From an uncultured Saprospiraceae bacterium (GTDB lineage Bacteria > Bacteroidota > Bacteroidia > Chitinophagales > Saprospiraceae): DNA of 64,000 bases. The stretch covers positions 1 through 64,000 of the forward strand of contig CAKZQC010000026.1 of the NCBI GenBank assembly GCA_937139495.1. Direction: 5' to 3'. The position numbers were made by a program, and so were the translations under genes. A model generated the notes under the pieces. The model saw nothing but the letters and a program-made list of their open reading frames with translations. It searched no databases and was not told where the DNA came from. Every line of letters begins with the position of its first letter. Positions within the stretch are counted from its first letter, which is position 1. This document shows, one piece after another, positions 55,528-64,000 of this stretch.

Positions 55528-56700
55528 ATGAACTTCAAAAAAATACCTTTGCTCTTGGCTGCCACAGCTTTTTTTGCCGTGCAAAGTCAAGCACAATACG
55601 ACGACCTCTACTTCGATGGTGTAGAAAAAGAAAAAGTAAAAACGACTTACAACTCCAGTACTTCTGGCTATGACGATGAAGTGGTAGAATCGGAACGAGT
55701 AAGCAATACCGATACTCGTGCCAGACAATACAGAGACGATTATAAAGCAGGTCAAAATTATGACCCCTACGATTACGAATATGCTTCTAGAGTCAGACGT
55801 TTTCACAATTCTGCTCCAGGGTTTTCGTACTACAGCAATTATTATGTAGATCAATATTATTACAACCCTAATTATGGAGGTAGTAGTATTTATGTCGTAT
55901 CTGGTCCTTCGTACTGGAACTATCGTTACAGCAATTCTTGGCGTAGAAATTACTGCTACAACAATTCGTCGCCTTACGGTTTCAACCGTTTTAACGATCC
56001 TTATTCGGCTGGGTATTACGCAGGAGCTTATAATAGTGGCTACAACAATGGCTACTATGGCAATAACGGTTATTATAGCAACTATAATAATGGTTACTAT
56101 GGCAATAACAATTACAATGGCTACAACAACGGCTATTATACCTCTGCAACTCCTTCGGCTGCAACGTATGCCAACAACAGCCCTCGTTATAGCAGCTCGG
56201 TACGTAGTAGTACTAGTGGAGGCAGAAGTACCAATTCATTGCACAGCAGTGCTACTCCTTATGGAAGACAAGCCTACACTAGCACCAACAGTTCTAGTTC
56301 TGGCGACAGAAGAGCCAATGCTTACCAAAACACAGGCACAAGAAATACGAATGTAACGACTAATCCATCAAGCAACAGCAGTAGCAGCAATGGATACCGT
56401 GGTCGCTCTAACAGTAGCACCAATGGCTACAACAGCGGCAACACCAACTCTAGCACCAACAATGCGTATAATAGAGGTCGTAGCAATACTACCACTACTA
56501 GCCCTTCTTACAACAGTTCTGGTTCTACCAGAAACAACAGCTCTTCTTATGGTGGCAGAAGCAATTCTTCTAGCTCCAATAGTAGCAGCACTCGTTCTTC
56601 TAGTAGTACTCGCTCTTCTAGCAGTAGCTCAAAAAGCTCTAGCAGTGGAAGTAGCAGAAGCTCAGGAGGGTCTAGCCGCAGTTCTGGAGGCAGAAGATAA
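55528..56700 (+). CDS. Exported low-complexity Tyr/Asn/Ser-rich protein
   Basis: A signal peptide (MNFKKIPLLLAATAFFAVQSQAQ) leads 367 residues in three zones. First is an ordered-looking part to about residue 150 with RARQYRDDYKAGQNYDPYDYEYASRVRRFHN. Second is a Gly/Tyr/Asn zone (repeats of the type NNGYYGNNGYYSNY) to residue 215. Last is a Ser/Thr/Asn/Arg tail of nearly 170 residues ending GSSRSSGGRR. It is probably intrinsically disordered and cell-surface or secreted. No domain is recognised. The gene is divergent from proS. Confidence 0.7.
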   Translation: MNFKKIPLLLAATAFFAVQSQAQYDDLYFDGVEKEKVKTTYNSSTSGYDDEVVESERVSNTDTRARQYRDDYKAGQNYDPYDYEYASRVRRFHNSAPGFSYYSNYYVDQYYYNPNYGGSSIYVVSGPSYWNYRYSNSWRRNYCYNNSSPYGFNRFNDPYSAGYYAGAYNSGYNNGYYGNNGYYSNYNNGYYGNNNYNGYNNGYYTSATPSAATYANNSPRYSSSVRSSTSGGRSTNSLHSSATPYGRQAYTSTNSSSSGDRRANAYQNTGTRNTNVTTNPSSNSSSSNGYRGRSNSSTNGYNSGNTNSSTNNAYNRGRSNTTTTSPSYNSSGSTRNNSSSYGGRSNSSSSNSSSTRSSSSTRSSSSSSKSSSSGSSRSSGGSSRSSGGRR

Positions 56701-56729
56701 GTAAGCCACCATTATTTTTTAGTAAAATT

Positions 56730-56760
56730 AAAGAGGAATAAGAACAACTTATTTCTCTTT
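56730..56760 (+). terminator. Terminator after the low-complexity gene
   Basis: aaagaggaataag pairs with cttatttctcttt (one G-U pair) over a 5-base loop and is followed by a T run. Confidence 0.75.
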
Positions 56761-56768
56761 TTTATTTT

Positions 56769-56806
56769 AAGTAGGTGGACAACCTACGTTTTTGATAAAA
56801 CGTGGA
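56769..56806 (+). repeat. Fragment related to the dispersed repeat
   Basis: aagtaggtggaca is shared with 18403-18415, where it directly follows agagcatgtct. Here it is followed by acctacg and then acgtttttgataaaacgt, a hairpin sharing tttttgata with the 35-bp repeat. A shorter form, taggtggaca, lies at 14819-14828. Confidence 0.5.
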
Positions 56807-56939
56807 ATGATTTTTACTGCTAATTTTAAAAATTCCCTTTCAATACAAAAACTAGATGCGTTTGCTATCAGTACCTATTCAAATTTTATATTACATTGGA
56901 ATAGATTATTAGCCCCATCTTCAAAAAAATATCACACTT

Positions 56940-58454
56940 ATGAAAAATTGGTTACTACCGTTACTGTGTTCGCTGCCTATTTTGGCGACAGCACAATTCA
57001 GTTCCGACGCTCTTTTATTTGGGGAAACCCACCAATCTGTCACCGCTAGAGGACTCGGTACAGGCAATATATTGGGTGGATTGGGTGCAGATTTGTCCAA
57101 CGCCAGCACCAATCCTGCGGGCTTGGGTGTATATCGCAAGACTGAAATCGGCATTTCGCTGGGTTCATTGACTGACATTACACAAAACAGCTTTTTGACT
57201 GCCAATAGCAAAGAAAAAGGTCGTTATTCACAATTTGCCTTTGGTGGCATTGGGGGATTGATTACGATGGAGCTAGACGATTATAGCGATTGGAAATTCG
57301 TCAACTTTGGTATGAGTGTCAACCGCTTGGCGAATTTTGGGCAAGATATAGAATTGGCTGGTACCAACGAAGGCTCTCGACTGCTTTCTATTCGAGATGC
57401 TGCCAATGGATTTGCCCCCAATGATTTGTACCCTTATGAGTCGCAGTTGGCTTATGATGCTTACTTGATTGATTTGGATGGCAATAACAACAATACCTAT
57501 GTAGCAGCCGTAATCCCTTCTGATGTCATCGAAAAAAGACAGTCGGTAGAAAGAAAAGGAGGCATCACAGAACTTGGTTTTTCGATGGCTGCCAATTATC
57601 AAAATAAACTTTATTTGGGTGCTACTTTAGGAATTGACTTTCTTAACTACAAGGATTATCGCTTCTATAGCGAAGCCGCTACTAATGATACTATTTCTTT
57701 TGTCGGATTTGACTTTTCGGAATACCGCAATGTAACTGGTACGGGTATCAACCTCAAATTGGGTATGCTCTACCGTGTCAATAAGGTCGTACGTGTTGGC
57801 TTTGCGATTCATACGCCTACCGCTTATCGACTATCAGAAACTTATGACACCGAACTAGGGGGTACCGTTTATTACAATAATGTGCTAAGAGATAGTAGCA
57901 TCAAATCACCCATCATTCAACAGTTGGAGCACAACTATGTTTCTCCTTGGGTATTTGCAGGTAATGTAGGGATTGTGATTGGCAAACGTGGATTTATAGG
58001 AATTGAGGCAATTTATAAAGATTACAGTTGGGCAAAATTCTCTCTAATAGACGCAGATGATACGCCTGATAATCGCCAGTTTATGAGTGACCTCAATCGT
58101 CAAATCGAACGCAGTTATACAGGTACTTTTGATTTGGGTATCGGTGGCGAAGTTAATTTTGGATTGGCTCGTGTACGTGCAGGCTATCGCCTCCAGACCT
58201 CTCCTTACCAACAAAAAGTAAAGGGTGTCAGTGACTTGCGTCACGATATTAGTGCAGGATTTGGATTGCGTTGGAAACACTTCTTTTTGGATTTGGCGTA
58301 TGTGCATACACTTCGCCAATTCGAATACATTCCTTACAACTCAGACTCGCAGCCACAACGTGTGACCAGTACTCGCCAGACAAGCCAAGTAATGTTGACT
58401 ATGGGCTTTTCTATATTCCAAGATTACGAAGTAATGGATGATCCTATTCGCTAA
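56940..58454 (+). CDS. FadL/OMPP1-like outer-membrane transport protein
   Basis: The signal peptide (MKNWLLPLLCSLPILATAQ) is followed by the family opening SVTARGLGTGNILGGLGADLSNASTNPAGLGVYRKTEIGISLG. After it come beta-barrel strands to the end (GLRWKHFFLDLAYVHTL, SQVMLTMGFSIFQ). FadL-type barrels pass hydrophobic compounds across the outer membrane. Related proteins in this phylum also serve T9SS (PorV), and the sequence alone does not decide. Length (504) is in range. A hairpin terminator follows. Confidence 0.8.
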   Translation: MKNWLLPLLCSLPILATAQFSSDALLFGETHQSVTARGLGTGNILGGLGADLSNASTNPAGLGVYRKTEIGISLGSLTDITQNSFLTANSKEKGRYSQFAFGGIGGLITMELDDYSDWKFVNFGMSVNRLANFGQDIELAGTNEGSRLLSIRDAANGFAPNDLYPYESQLAYDAYLIDLDGNNNNTYVAAVIPSDVIEKRQSVERKGGITELGFSMAANYQNKLYLGATLGIDFLNYKDYRFYSEAATNDTISFVGFDFSEYRNVTGTGINLKLGMLYRVNKVVRVGFAIHTPTAYRLSETYDTELGGTVYYNNVLRDSSIKSPIIQQLEHNYVSPWVFAGNVGIVIGKRGFIGIEAIYKDYSWAKFSLIDADDTPDNRQFMSDLNRQIERSYTGTFDLGIGGEVNFGLARVRAGYRLQTSPYQQKVKGVSDLRHDISAGFGLRWKHFFLDLAYVHTLRQFEYIPYNSDSQPQRVTSTRQTSQVMLTMGFSIFQDYEVMDDPIR

Positions 58455-58484
58455 GCAAAACAACTATTACTACACAAAATAAAA

Positions 58485-58523
58485 GAAGGCATCTAACTAC
58501 CAAAAATGTAGTTAGATGCCTTC
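58485..58523. terminator. Bidirectional terminator
   Basis: A 16-bp perfect stem (gaaggcatctaactac/gtagttagatgccttc) has a 7-base loop with flanking A and T runs. It lies between the convergent barrel and lipoprotein genes. Confidence 0.85.
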
Positions 58524-58556
58524 TTCGTGTTGGCTTAGAACCTATCTATTTCGTTC

Positions 58557-58997
58557 TTAGATAGACATAAAGCTAATAGCATTGCCTTGCGTATCAATCA
58601 CTTTGAGTGAAGAATCTGATATTTCGTCAATAATATAAGCGGCATTAAAAGCACTTCCTTTCCCTTCGTGCGATTGGTTTTCGTTGAGGTATAGCGTCGT
58701 TTCGTCACTAGAGATACTCCATTTTCCAACAATTACTTGTTCGTCCTCCAGCTGAGCTTCAAACGTACCATCTATTTTGAGGTCAACATAATGGTTATCT
58801 GCCGTCGTCCACTTTTTGGCGAAGATAAAATTTGTTTCCTCTGCTCCTTCTTCTGCTAGTTTCTGGTGACTTCTAGTCACTTCCACCAAGTCATTTTCTT
58901 CCACCATAACTGTCGGAATATTGTCTGAAGGACTCGAACAAGAAAATACAGTTGTTAGTATTAAAGCAAGTGCAATTGTTATTTTGTACGTATTCAT
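58557..58997 (-). CDS. Lipocalin-like lipoprotein
   Basis: The 146 residues start with a lipoprotein signal (MNTYKITIALALILTTVFSC, Cys20). The mature part has alternating beta strands: FIFAKKWTTADNHYVDLKIDGTFEAQLEDEQVIVGKWSISSDETTLYLN, then YIIDEISDSSLKVIDTQGNAISFM. This is the pattern of small lipocalin-like domains of Bacteroidota (a W...G-[KT]W-xxS...L repeat). The ligand is unknown. Confidence 0.65.
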   Translation of the reverse strand: MNTYKITIALALILTTVFSCSSPSDNIPTVMVEENDLVEVTRSHQKLAEEGAEETNFIFAKKWTTADNHYVDLKIDGTFEAQLEDEQVIVGKWSISSDETTLYLNENQSHEGKGSAFNAAYIIDEISDSSLKVIDTQGNAISFMSI

Positions 58998-59083
58998 TAG
59001 TTTGTTTTTTTATGTAGCAATAGTCTATTCTTTCAATATATGTTCAAAATATAAAATTTGTGACACAAAAGCAAGAAAATAAT

Positions 59084-59099
59084 CTAAGAGCGTACCTAA
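59084..59099 (+). repeat. Dispersed repeat core variant
   Basis: ctaagagcgtacctaa differs from the core by two bases. It sits just after the stop side of the minus-strand T9SS gene. Confidence 0.4.
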
Positions 59100-59108
59100 A
59101 GTAGTTGT

Positions 59109-60845
59109 TTATTTGATCAACATGACAGTTCCTTTGCGCTCTATGGGTGTTCCGTCAGGTGCTTGATACCGAATAAGATAGATATACACACCTTGGCGGA
59201 GTGGCTGCCCATCATACCTGCCATCCCACGCATCGTAAAGATCGTTCGACTCAAAGACTTGTCCGCCATAACGGTCAAATATTTTCATAGTGTAAGAGTT
59301 GATACTTCGTCCAAATATGACCAAGGGGCGAAATTGATTATTGATTCCATTGACAGCAATCGCATTCGGAATTTGTAGGCTAGAGCCTTGTGTAGCACAG
59401 GCTTGATTGGACTGGCTTTGAGTATAGCGAATTGTGCCATCAGGAAACGTCATTTTAACATTGGCAATCACCCAATAACAACTGAATACTTCTTGCTCAT
59501 TGCGGACATCTAGTTGGTCTATATATTGGGTATCGGTTGCCGATAATGTCGCTATCCTATTACCTTCTTTGTAGAGCCAGTAATCTTGCACTTCGCCATA
59601 TTGCAAATAGGCAGCAGACCAATGGATGTTATTTTCGTAGCCTTCTTCGGCAGTTGTTTCTAGTAGAATAGTACGCCCTATATTGCTCCTGACGACTTGC
59701 CCGCAAGCATCGGTCGATTGTACTTGATAGTAATAATTGGACGCATCAGGCACGGCATTATTATCAATAAACGAATTTTGGGCAGACCCAATGACAGGTA
59801 ATGCTAATCGGCTACTCAATAGCAACGAATCGTTGCCTCTATCGAGGCTACCGCTCTTAAAATCGACATCGGTATCCCATGTCCAAGCTACTTTTATTTC
59901 ATTGTTGAGCTGTACGCTAATATCGGTCAAGTGAATAAAATCCATTGGTCGATTGACTCGCACATCAAAGCGTAGCGTATTGGTAAACGCAACATTATTT
60001 TTATTTTCTTCTACGGCTCGTATCTGAAATACCAAAACATCATTGTCTTGTGCATTGCGGTACGTATAGTTGAGCGTGCTACTAGGCACGGTATCCAGTA
60101 CGGTGCTAACAGAACCGTTGGTACTCAACCAAATTTCGTATTGTTGTGTACCGTCCTTCCAGTTTTCGTACGCATTCCAGCTTAGGTCTATCGTTTGGCT
60201 ACAAGAATCAATAGTCCCTGCTACCACCATCGAAGTATGTGGTCCAGTGGTGCCATCTAAGGTAGAACCAATTCCCAGCAGCCCCTTGTTGCAATCACTA
60301 ACGGCTACCAGTGCATACCGCACCAATAAATCAGCACTTGCATTGTCAGTATAGCTTGTGCCAAATACAATGCTATTGGCATTGGGGTACGGAAAATAAT
60401 TGCCTGAATTGTATGGATTTTCTTTGTAGAGTTGGTATCCAATTACGGCAGTACTCGGACTTGCGTCCCAACTGACTACAGGCGTATTATTGACAATATT
60501 AACCGAACGCAAGTCGGGCGTAGCAGGGCGTTGATTGCTAATCGTGTTGGATAAATTGGTCAATAGACCATTGCAAAGCATACCTACTTGATAATTCCAA
60601 GCGGCTTCTGTAGGGTTAGGTTGTACATAAGCAGCAGCAGTCACGGTGTCCAATGCAACAAAATTACCTGTGCCATTCTGTTGCCCCAACAAGACATACC
60701 CACCAAAACTAGCACAAGGAGTCGCTTGCCATGTGATACTATCTTGTCCCAATCCTATCAGCATTCTGGCACAAACTTCTGGAGGTGTTTGTGCATGCAA
60801 AGACAAGGAAAACAGCAAAATGGCTAAGATGATTATATTTCTCAA
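59109..60845 (-). CDS. T9SS type B exported protein with fibronectin-like domains
   Basis: A signal peptide (MRNIIILAILLFSLSLHAQ) leads several fibronectin type III-like units (TPDLRSVNIVNNTPVVSWDASPSTAVIGYQLYKEN; CSQTIDLSWNAYENWKDGTQQYEIWLST; LNNEIKVAWTWDTDVD). The last 85 residues are a gliding-motility/type B sorting domain (IPNAIAVNGINNQFRPLVIF, YTMKIFDRYGGQVFES, WDGRYDGQPLRQGVYIYLI), somewhat degenerate at its first motif. It is secreted through the type IX system. The passenger function is unknown. Confidence 0.83.
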   Translation of the reverse strand: MRNIIILAILLFSLSLHAQTPPEVCARMLIGLGQDSITWQATPCASFGGYVLLGQQNGTGNFVALDTVTAAAYVQPNPTEAAWNYQVGMLCNGLLTNLSNTISNQRPATPDLRSVNIVNNTPVVSWDASPSTAVIGYQLYKENPYNSGNYFPYPNANSIVFGTSYTDNASADLLVRYALVAVSDCNKGLLGIGSTLDGTTGPHTSMVVAGTIDSCSQTIDLSWNAYENWKDGTQQYEIWLSTNGSVSTVLDTVPSSTLNYTYRNAQDNDVLVFQIRAVEENKNNVAFTNTLRFDVRVNRPMDFIHLTDISVQLNNEIKVAWTWDTDVDFKSGSLDRGNDSLLLSSRLALPVIGSAQNSFIDNNAVPDASNYYYQVQSTDACGQVVRSNIGRTILLETTAEEGYENNIHWSAAYLQYGEVQDYWLYKEGNRIATLSATDTQYIDQLDVRNEQEVFSCYWVIANVKMTFPDGTIRYTQSQSNQACATQGSSLQIPNAIAVNGINNQFRPLVIFGRSINSYTMKIFDRYGGQVFESNDLYDAWDGRYDGQPLRQGVYIYLIRYQAPDGTPIERKGTVMLIK

Positions 60846-60915
60846 AATAGGTCTCTTTTATGTTAAAATTGTTTAATACTAGAGCACATGATGAATAGCC
60901 TTGCCGAAAATAATG

Positions 60916-62202
60916 CTACCCGACTACTACTTCTAGTAGTCTGTCTTTAGTCAAGTATTTTTGAGCCATCAGCTGAATATCCTCTGGCGTTACCGCTTGT
61001 ATTGAAGCCGTAAAGTTTTCAAAATACGATAAATCAATATCACTATTGACTAGACTTTTGACGACTGAAGCGACATTGAATACGCCATCAATAGAAGTCA
61101 GCAACATACCCAATGTATAGTTTTTGACCATCTCTAGTTCTTTTTCAGAAACAAGCTCTACTTGTAAACGTTCAATTTCTTTATATATTTCAGCAATTGC
61201 CAAATCTTTGACATCGTTACCAACATCGGTATGAATGTACCAATACCCATCATAAAGCAATGTTTCCATCGAAGCATACACGCCATACGTATAGCCGTTT
61301 TCTTCTCGTAAATTTTGCATGAGTCGAGCACCAAAATAACCGCCCAAAACCATATTCATCATATAAAAATGATCCCAATCGGGGTGCGTTCTATCAAACG
61401 TGCGACAGCCTATACGAATAGAAGCCTGCAAGCTATCGGAATTGACCGACAATGCTACTGGTGCAAATGGGGGCTGAGGCAATACGGTGTGTGTCGGTTC
61501 TGGCAGGCTATTGCCTCTAGGCAATACACCAAGGTACTTGTTGATGAGTGCCAATACTTCTGGACTTGTCTTCCCTGCTACAAAAACGCTACAGTTCTGA
61601 GCGGTATATTGTCTATCAAAATAGGCTCGTACTTTGTCAATATTGACCGTCTGGTAGTAGGCTTCTGTAGAATTGTAGCCATAGGGGTGCTCTTTACCAA
61701 AAAGCTGCTCGGTAAATTCTCGATAGGCGACAATGTCGTTTTTGCGCAACTGAATTTTGAGGTTCTGCTTATTTCGTTTTACAAATTTTTTGAGCTCTTG
61801 GGGGTCAAAAGCTGGAATCGTAATTAAGTCTTGTAATACTGGCAACAGCTTATCGAGGTGCTTGACCAAGCAATAAAATTCAATATTGACTCGATTGAAT
61901 CCATCATCAATTTTGAGGCTAGAGCCAAAATATTCAAATAGGTTGGCAATTTCTTCTGCACTATTTTTGGTAGTTCCTGCCTTGATGAGCTGAGAGGTCG
62001 TTTTGGCAATCAAAGGATACTTCTCGTACCAGCGCCCTGCCTTAAAACTCACCTCTAGTTTGAGTACATTTTGTGTTCCCAACTTGATTTCGTAGAGGGG
62101 AATCCCGTTGTCGAGTTGGTGTACTACGGGCTGTGGCAAATTCGCTTTGTCTATGGATTGTATAGTAGGTGCTTGGCTTCTGTCTAGCATTATTTGTAGC
62201 AT
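60916..62202 (-). CDS. M16 family protein lacking the zinc motif
   Basis: The 428 residues follow the M16 (pitrilysin/processing peptidase) fold: VLKLEVSFKAGRWYE, AEEIANLFEYFGSSLKI, EHPYGYNSTEAYYQTVNIDKVRAYFDRQYTAQNCSVFVAG, and MNMVLGGYFGARLMQNLREENGYTYGVYASME. Where active enzymes have HxxEH, this chain reads TTSQL, so it cannot bind zinc there. Such members are usually the non-catalytic partner of an active M16 subunit, but no active partner is in the window. There is no signal peptide. Confidence 0.85.
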   Translation of the reverse strand: MLQIMLDRSQAPTIQSIDKANLPQPVVHQLDNGIPLYEIKLGTQNVLKLEVSFKAGRWYEKYPLIAKTTSQLIKAGTTKNSAEEIANLFEYFGSSLKIDDGFNRVNIEFYCLVKHLDKLLPVLQDLITIPAFDPQELKKFVKRNKQNLKIQLRKNDIVAYREFTEQLFGKEHPYGYNSTEAYYQTVNIDKVRAYFDRQYTAQNCSVFVAGKTSPEVLALINKYLGVLPRGNSLPEPTHTVLPQPPFAPVALSVNSDSLQASIRIGCRTFDRTHPDWDHFYMMNMVLGGYFGARLMQNLREENGYTYGVYASMETLLYDGYWYIHTDVGNDVKDLAIAEIYKEIERLQVELVSEKELEMVKNYTLGMLLTSIDGVFNVASVVKSLVNSDIDLSYFENFTASIQAVTPEDIQLMAQKYLTKDRLLEVVVG

Positions 62203-62213
62203 TATTTATAGCA

Positions 62214-62253
62214 CAATAGGACAAACCTACTCTTGAGCAGGTTTGTCCTATTG
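62214..62253 (-). terminator. Hairpin between the OMP and M16 genes
   Basis: caataggacaaacct pairs with aggtttgtcctattg over a 10-base loop. The T tract after it on the minus strand is weak, so termination may be partial. Confidence 0.6.
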
Positions 62254-62293
62254 TTTAGAAGAAAAAGTACGATAAAAGTTGGTAATGATCGTC

Positions 62294-63709
62294 CTATCTG
62301 AATTTTGACTTTTGGAACCAACCACTCGCATTGAGTGCAAAACCTAAATTGACCTTGAAATACATATCTCCAATCAATTCGGGATGCCCCACATAGCCAA
62401 ATTCCAATCCTAGATTGACAAATCCGACAAACGATTTGAGTTTGCGGTTGTGTATCGGGAATCCTGCTCCCATCGCTACGCCATAATCCTGCAACTGATA
62501 AGCAGTGCCATTAGCCGCTGTAATTATGCGTTGGTCGCTGCCATAGTGTGCTCCGAAACGGTAACGTACTCTATTGAAATAGCTCGTAGAATTTTTTTCG
62601 CAAATATCAGGTACCCATTGTAGTCCTGTTGCTATTTTCCACGAGTCAGTCAAATTGTCGTCCGCTACACCATCTACTCGGTAGCTTGACCACGTTTGTC
62701 CTTCATAAGAAATACCAATTTTGAATCCATATTCTGACCCATAAGAGATACCACCACCATATTTGAGCGGCATCTTGATAGTTCCTTTCTGATCGGTAAC
62801 AGTATTCAGAGAAGTTAATATCTGCGAAGGTCCTTGTATCAACGTTTCTTGGTCGGTGCTAGTCGCCAAACCCGAAGTTCCTCCGACATAAGCTCCTACA
62901 ATCAATTTTTGTCTAAAATTGCCCCCTGTACAAGGCTCGTCCATGTTGTCGTCGTCATCTTTGCCTACAAAGTACTCATACTGCACTCCTATATCCCAAA
63001 TAAGACCAGACACATTTTCTTGTGTTACGAATACTTCATCGTAACCAAATACATAACTGCTATCCTGAAAATCAATAGAAGTGATATCGTTGACCTGACC
63101 AAATAACAAACCTACATTAGCTCCCACAGATAACCCTTTGTAAGTAACTCCATTACTCCAATTAATCCGATAACGATTACCGTTTCCTTGATAATTGAAG
63201 TTCACATTAGGGATATCCCCTACACTACGCACAACAGATACATCATAGCTTCTGCTACTGTATGGCATTAGCGAAAAGCCCATTCCCCACTGTACAGGCT
63301 CGCCTCTACGAAGCGTATCGCCTCGTACTTGCCAGCTTTTCGTTATCGGAAACGCTAACGAAAGATAGGATAAATTACCATTATTGGCTGTTGCGTTTAA
63401 CCCTGTACTTTTTTCGTTAAGGGCATGGTGCTCGTAGTTGAGCCCTACCTGAAACGCCGTACGATGTAACTGTCCCAAAGAAGCAGGATTGACCAGATTG
63501 ACATTCCAATAACTACGTTGTGTCGCTGCCATTCCGCCGCCCATACTTTGGTCGGTAATCATCATGCTACTCGCCAAATCGCCAAATCCATATCTCGAAT
63601 AAGGTGAGTTTCCTCTGGCATATTGTGCCTCCACTGTGGTTGTGCCAAGCAATAACGCTAGCATCAATAATAGGGCGTATGCTGTAAATGGATAAAAAAT
63701 CCTGTGCAT
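62294..63709 (-). CDS. Outer-membrane beta-barrel protein
   Basis: From the ATG at 63709 the protein has a signal peptide (MHRIFYPFTAYALLLMLALLLGTTTVEAQ). It continues with YARGNSPYSRYGFGDLASSMMITDQSMGGGMAATQRSYWNVNLVNPASLGQL, a pattern of Bacteroidota FadL/PorV-like barrels. Many amphipathic strands follow, ending with LGFALNASGWFQKSKFR. The substrate is unknown. It lies 67 bases downstream of coaX on the same strand. An ATG at 63760 gives a non-signal-like head. Confidence 0.75.
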   Translation of the reverse strand: MHRIFYPFTAYALLLMLALLLGTTTVEAQYARGNSPYSRYGFGDLASSMMITDQSMGGGMAATQRSYWNVNLVNPASLGQLHRTAFQVGLNYEHHALNEKSTGLNATANNGNLSYLSLAFPITKSWQVRGDTLRRGEPVQWGMGFSLMPYSSRSYDVSVVRSVGDIPNVNFNYQGNGNRYRINWSNGVTYKGLSVGANVGLLFGQVNDITSIDFQDSSYVFGYDEVFVTQENVSGLIWDIGVQYEYFVGKDDDDNMDEPCTGGNFRQKLIVGAYVGGTSGLATSTDQETLIQGPSQILTSLNTVTDQKGTIKMPLKYGGGISYGSEYGFKIGISYEGQTWSSYRVDGVADDNLTDSWKIATGLQWVPDICEKNSTSYFNRVRYRFGAHYGSDQRIITAANGTAYQLQDYGVAMGAGFPIHNRKLKSFVGFVNLGLEFGYVGHPELIGDMYFKVNLGFALNASGWFQKSKFR

Positions 63710-63776
63710 TTTTTTTTGTTTATTTTCCGAACAGTGACCTCTATTGGCTTTGCTCTGCATTCAAATCGAAGGTTCT

Positions 63777-64000
63777 CTAAAGCCCTTCATTATATTCCAA
63801 AATCGTATTCAGCCCAATCAATACTAGATTAGGCTGTGCAAATATCTCATTTTTAAGTTGACTTTCAAAATAAGTGCTATCTCCGCCCGTAATAACTAGG
63901 GTAATCGCTCCATATTTAGCACTATATTGATGCTTGAAGCCTTCTAGCTCGTGCAAAACGCCCCAAAAAACTCCTGTCTGCATCGCACTAACAGTTGTAT
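63777..64000 (-). CDS. coaX: Type III pantothenate kinase, 3' part (cut by window edge)
   Basis: The last 74 codons of a minus-strand gene are present. They read TTVSAMQTGVFWGVLHELEGF, ITLVITGGDSTYFESQLK and NEIFAQPNLVLIGLNTILEYN, the C-terminal segment of CoaX. The enzyme phosphorylates pantothenate in the first step of coenzyme A synthesis. The ATG at 63983 is internal, because the frame runs on past the window edge with family sequence. Confidence 0.88.
   Translation of the reverse strand, partial: TTVSAMQTGVFWGVLHELEGFKHQYSAKYGAITLVITGGDSTYFESQLKNEIFAQPNLVLIGLNTILEYNEGL

Noticed and set aside
55874..56704. Long open frames in other phases across the low-complexity gene (e.g. 55874-56356, 56390-56704)
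   Set aside because: They are by-products of repeated codons. Their translations are monotonous Ile/Thr/Leu/Val runs without start context.
1..64000. CRISPR array, tRNA/rRNA genes, prophage, intact IS or biosynthetic cluster
   Set aside because: I looked through the intergenic gaps and gene products and saw no regularly spaced repeats, tRNA T-arm motifs, transposases, integrases, or NRPS/PKS genes.

Overview
The window is a chromosomal segment of a member of the Bacteroidota, probably of the Saprospiria/Chitinophagia side, although the exact lineage cannot be fixed from the sequence alone. The evidence is a type IX secretion (T9SS) signature (gliding-motility-type B C-termini, a type A sorting domain, SprB repeats), a transketolase made as two polypeptides, an archaeal/eukaryotic-type prolyl-tRNA synthetase, start codons without Shine-Dalgarno sequences, and promoter-like boxes of the Bacteroidota type (TAnnTTTG). 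I see no tRNA, rRNA, CRISPR array, prophage or intact insertion sequence.

Layout. 1-5.7 kb: a rimO-like gene whose front is replaced by a lipoprotein sequence, a PQQ-propeller protein, a 210-bp palindromic element and a T9SS-exported protein. 5.7-14.8 kb: housekeeping and metabolism (thioredoxin protein, YqeY, CvpA, a TrpG/PabA amidotransferase, a CBS protein, a lipoprotein alkaline phosphatase, DeoC, an M29 aminopeptidase, Pth). 15-20.7 kb: L25, a membrane-anchored patatin-like hydrolase and two envelope proteins. 20.8-25 kb: the translation cluster frr-pyrH-tsf-rpsB-rpsI-rplM, all on the minus strand. 25.4-30.6 kb: DUF4294 protein, alpha/beta hydrolase, M48 lipoprotein peptidase, transketolase pair. 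30.9-45.8 kb: a SUKH-like protein, a ten-repeat SprB-type surface protein, two thioredoxin lipoproteins, a TPR protein, an M1 peptidase with a barrel-like tail, a PilJ-module protein and an AstE/AspA-type hydrolase. 46.1-47.4 kb: an AT-rich AlbA_2 gene that looks acquired. 47.5-55.3 kb: an rRNA methyltransferase, a TPR protein, RF3, a TraB/GumN protein, a small lipoprotein and ProS. 55.5-64 kb: envelope proteins, a further T9SS type B protein, an M16 homologue without its zinc motif, an outer-membrane protein and the 3' part of coaX.

Most genes are core or envelope genes of a gliding/T9SS bacterium. Many neighbouring transcription units are closed by clear bidirectional hairpin terminators. 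I do not see a convincing new multi-gene defence or biosynthetic system. The observations most worth checking are the CpcT-like/RimO chimera at the left edge, the perfectly centred 210-bp palindrome with matching 3-bp flanks, and a dispersed intergenic repeat family with core agagcgtgtctaa (including a 35-bp pair 49 kb apart). Three proteins with unusual architecture also merit a look: the PilJ-module array, the peptidase with a barrel-like tail, and the SUKH protein with an unassigned head.
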